From AAA044-D11 sp009705075 (GTDB lineage: Bacteria; Actinomycetota; Actinomycetes; Nanopelagicales; Nanopelagicaceae), in assembly GCA_965268675.1 (NCBI GenBank), contig OZ254179.1:186001-250000 (forward strand): DNA of 64,000 nucleotides, given 5' to 3'. The notes beneath the pieces were generated by a model, which saw only the letters and a program-made list of their open reading frames with translations, made no database searches and was not told the origin of the DNA. How positions within the stretch are numbered: position 1 is the stretch's first letter; each line of letters begins with the position of its first letter. The translations under genes and the position numbers were made by a program. This document shows positions 61,599 through 64,000 of the stretch, in pieces.

Positions 61599-62720
61599 AT
61601 GCTCGAAGGCGCTCGCGACAAAGTAGTAATGCTCGGACTCACTTACGATGATGTCCTTCTGCTTCCAGACGCTTCAGATGTAGTACCGAGTGAAGTAGAT
61701 ACAAAAACTAGATTAACGCGGAAGATTTCCTTGGAGATACCGTTGGTTTCATCGGCCATGGATACTGTTACTGAATCACCAATGGCAATCGCGATGGCTA
61801 AAGCAGGCGGAATCGGAATCATCCACCGAAATTTGCCAATTGAAGATCAAGTCAAAAATGTTAAGGCAGTTAAAGCCCACGGAATTGTTGGCGCCGCCGT
61901 CGGAGTCGGTGATGATGGTTTTGCTCGTGCATCGGCTCTTATCGAAGCTGGTGTGGATGTTGTAGTAGTAGACACGGCGCATGGCCATCACAGAGCGGTA
62001 TTAGATGCGATTGCCCGAATTAAGAAATCGTTTCCCAATATTCAAATTATTGGCGGCAATGTTGCAACTCGAGCGGGGGCGCAGGCGTTGATAAATGCTG
62101 GTGCTGATGCAGTAAAAGTTGGTGTTGGACCAGGATCTATATGCACAACTCGCGTTGTAGCAGGAGTCGGCGTTCCTCAGATAACAGCAATCATGGAGGC
62201 GCACAAAGCCTGCGTTAAAGCCGATATTCCACTTATTGCAGATGGCGGGTTGCAATATTCTGGTGACATTGCAAAAGCAATTGTTGCAGGTGCAGATTCA
62301 GTAATGCTCGGATCACTTCTAGCCGGATGTGATGAATCACCTGGCGAACTTGTAGAAGTTGGCGGTAAGAAATACAAGGCTTATCGTGGAATGGGATCAC
62401 TCGGAGCCATGCAATCACGTGGTGATAAAAAATCATATTCAAAGGATCGTTACATGCAAGATGATGTTCTTGCTGAAGATAAATTAGTTCCAGAAGGAAT
62501 AGAGGGACGTGTTGCTTATCGCGGACCGGTTGCTGAGATGGTCCACCAACTCGTCGGTGGCCTCCGTTCCGGAATGGGTTATGCAGGTTCACCTACTATT
62601 GCTGAGTTGCAGCTAAACGGCCAGTTAATTCAAATTACTTCCGCGGGACTTCAAGAGAGCCATCCACATGATGTTCTGCATGTTGCCGATGCACCGAACT
62701 ACACCGGAAAAGGAAAGTAG
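61599..62720 (+). CDS. guaB: IMP dehydrogenase lacking the CBS (Bateman) module
   Basis: IMP dehydrogenase oxidises IMP to XMP in guanine-nucleotide synthesis. The protein is 373 residues, where most bacterial GuaB are near 490-510. The catalytic loop VGPGSICTTRVV (Cys182), the ADGGLQYSGDIAKA phosphate region, the flap RGMGSLGAMQ and the GIEGRVAYRGP Arg are intact. The usual CBS pair should sit between IHRNLPIEDQ and GAAVGVG but is replaced by about 14 residues (VKNVKAVKAHGIV), so the regulatory module is gone. It is the first gene of guaB-guaB3-guaA, with guaB3 two bases later. Confidence 0.95.
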   Translation: MLEGARDKVVMLGLTYDDVLLLPDASDVVPSEVDTKTRLTRKISLEIPLVSSAMDTVTESPMAIAMAKAGGIGIIHRNLPIEDQVKNVKAVKAHGIVGAAVGVGDDGFARASALIEAGVDVVVVDTAHGHHRAVLDAIARIKKSFPNIQIIGGNVATRAGAQALINAGADAVKVGVGPGSICTTRVVAGVGVPQITAIMEAHKACVKADIPLIADGGLQYSGDIAKAIVAGADSVMLGSLLAGCDESPGELVEVGGKKYKAYRGMGSLGAMQSRGDKKSYSKDRYMQDDVLAEDKLVPEGIEGRVAYRGPVAEMVHQLVGGLRSGMGYAGSPTIAELQLNGQLIQITSAGLQESHPHDVLHVADAPNYTGKGK

Positions 62721-62722
62721 CC

Positions 62723-63835
62723 ATGAACGAAATCGAAATTGGTCCAGGAAAACGTGCCAGAGTTGGCTATTCATTTGATGACATTGCGATAGTTCCAAGC
62801 AGGCGCACTCGTGACCCAGAAGAGGTTTCAATTGCTTGGCAGATTGATGCTTATAAATTTTCGCTACCAATGATGGCAGCTCCAATGGATTCAGTTGTTT
62901 CACCAGATACTGCAATCGCTATAGGAAAGCTTGGCGGAGTTGGAGTACTAAACCTTGAAGGACTTTGGACCCGACACGATGATCCCAGAATTCCCTTGGG
63001 TGAAATTGCATCGATGCCACAAGAGAAAGCAATTCGCAGAATGCAGGAGCTATATGCGCTGCCAATTCGGCCAGAATTAATCAAGGAACGAATCGCACAA
63101 ATTCGTGCTTCCGGAGTAACCGTTGCTGCCGCGCTCTCACCTCAGCGAACTGCCGAGCATGCAAAAGCCGTTATTGATGCGGGAGTAGATATCTTCGTAA
63201 TTCGTGGAACAACTGTTAGCGCTGAACATGTTTCAGCTGAAATCGCTCCGCTTAATCTAAAGAAGTTTATTTATGAATTAGATGTTCCAGTAATTGTTGG
63301 TGGTTGTGCTACCGGAACCGGAGCACTTCACCTCATGCGCGCTGGTGCTGCTGGAGTACTTGTTGGATTTGGCGGCGGCGCCGCTCATACAACTCGCTCG
63401 GTATTAGGCATCGCAGTTCCAATGGCATCTGCAGTCGCTGAAGTTGCATCCGCACGCCGTGATTACATGGATGAATCTGGCGGTCGTTTTGTTCACGTAA
63501 TTGCTGATGGTTCAGTTGGAAAATCTGGCGATATTGCAAAAGCAATTGCATGTGGCGCAGATGCAGTAATGATGGGTTCACCACTTGCAAAAGCAGTTGA
63601 ATCACCAGGTAAAGGTTGGCATTGGGGTTCTGAAGCTCACCACACAGAATTACCTCGTGGCGATAGAGTTCAAGTTGGAACGGTCGGAACTTTGGAAGAA
63701 ATCTTGGTCGGTCCATCACACCTTGCTGATGGCAGTATGAATTTATTTGGCGCACTACGACGTGCAATGGCTACATCCGGATACTCAGATCTAAAAGAGT
63801 TCCAGCGCGTTGAAGTTGTAATTGATCGTGTCTAA
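62723..63835 (+). CDS. guaB3: GuaB3-family IMP dehydrogenase-related protein
   Basis: The 370-residue protein is the actinobacterial paralogue of IMP dehydrogenase without CBS domains. It has ASPMDSVV-like APMDSVVSPDT, GGVGVLNLEGLWTRHDDP, and IADGSVGKSGDIAKAIACGADAVMMGSP. The catalytic-loop position reads GGGAAHTTRSVLG, with His222 where GuaB has Cys, so the classical thiohemiacetal mechanism is not possible as such. It lies between guaB and guaA and overlaps guaA by 8 bases. The family's role in Actinobacteria is not settled. Confidence 0.9.
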   Translation: MNEIEIGPGKRARVGYSFDDIAIVPSRRTRDPEEVSIAWQIDAYKFSLPMMAAPMDSVVSPDTAIAIGKLGGVGVLNLEGLWTRHDDPRIPLGEIASMPQEKAIRRMQELYALPIRPELIKERIAQIRASGVTVAAALSPQRTAEHAKAVIDAGVDIFVIRGTTVSAEHVSAEIAPLNLKKFIYELDVPVIVGGCATGTGALHLMRAGAAGVLVGFGGGAAHTTRSVLGIAVPMASAVAEVASARRDYMDESGGRFVHVIADGSVGKSGDIAKAIACGADAVMMGSPLAKAVESPGKGWHWGSEAHHTELPRGDRVQVGTVGTLEEILVGPSHLADGSMNLFGALRRAMATSGYSDLKEFQRVEVVIDRV

Positions 63836-64000
63836 CACCAAGAAACAAGAAGTAGTTTTAGTTGTTGATTTTGGTGCACAGTACGCTCAGTTAATTGCGC
63901 GCAGAGTGCGTCAGGCTCAGGTCTACTCCGAGATAGTTCCATCTTCCATGCCAATAGAGAAAATGTTGGCGCTAAATCCCGTTGCAATTATCTTGTCGGG
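63828..64000 (+). CDS. guaA: GMP synthase (glutamine-hydrolysing), 3' partial
   Basis: GMP synthase amidates XMP to GMP. Only the first 57 codons are inside the window, cut at the right edge. The visible part, VVLVVDFGAQYAQLIARRVRQ and the strand VAIILSG, is the start of the class I glutamine amidotransferase domain. It starts at GTG (63828) and overlaps the guaB3 stop by 8 bases, so the guanine genes are translationally coupled. Confidence 0.92.
   Translation, partial: MSNTKKQEVVLVVDFGAQYAQLIARRVRQAQVYSEIVPSSMPIEKMLALNPVAIILS

Overview
The window looks like a chromosomal segment of a small-genome, moderately AT-rich actinobacterium, most likely a freshwater acI/Nanopelagicales-type organism. 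That assignment is inference. It rests on an actinobacterial gene order (MaoC dehydratase pair, murB, aspC, tRNA-Trp, secE, nusG, ribosomal and rpoBC genes), a WhiB regulator, GuaB3, a TTG-started rpoB, the TsaE/TsaB-RimI/TsaD block beside groESL, tight gene packing with many ATGA, TAATG and TGATG overlaps, and base composition low for Actinobacteria. No gene-free gap exceeds 300 bases. No insertion sequence, prophage, CRISPR array or rRNA gene is seen.

Layout. 1-3741: HadA/HadB-like dehydratases, a glycosyltransferase, murB and an opposing aspartate aminotransferase. 3861-15081: tRNA-Trp, secE-nusG-rplKA, an L10-type leader with rplJL, then rpoBC. 15080-16509: two accessory genes on the minus strand. 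16603-21101: the str operon (rpsL, rpsG, fusA, tuf). 21160-33496: the merged S10 and spc operons ending in secY-adk-map. 33483-35057: an opposing amidohydrolase. 35191-42018: infA-rpmJ-rpsMKD-rpoA-rplQ-truA, an ABC-F ATPase and rplM-rpsI. 42035-47317: cell-envelope precursor genes (glmM, glmS, a PAP2 phosphatase, acpS, alr). 47314-53906: a complete Liv-type ABC importer with a secreted alpha/beta hydrolase. 53997-58492: tsaE, a tsaB-rimI fusion, tsaD and groESL under a CIRCE element. 58562-61538: a ROK kinase, a secreted cytochrome b5 protein, a WhiB3/WhiD-like regulator and a MerR regulator with a cobalamin-binding domain. 61599-64000: guaB (lacking the CBS module), guaB3 and the start of guaA.

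Most of the window is core translation and transcription machinery. The unusual content is: the truncated IMP dehydrogenase next to a GuaB3 with His at the catalytic Cys position; the CarH/LitR-like B12 regulator beside WhiB; the secreted cytochrome b5 on a repeat-encoded linker; the importer-hydrolase cassette between alr and tsaE; the TsaB-RimI fusion; several structured leaders in ribosomal operons; and a recurring spacing in which a -10-like hexamer lies exactly six bases before a start codon, suggesting leaderless mRNAs. I see no clearly unprecedented multi-gene system.
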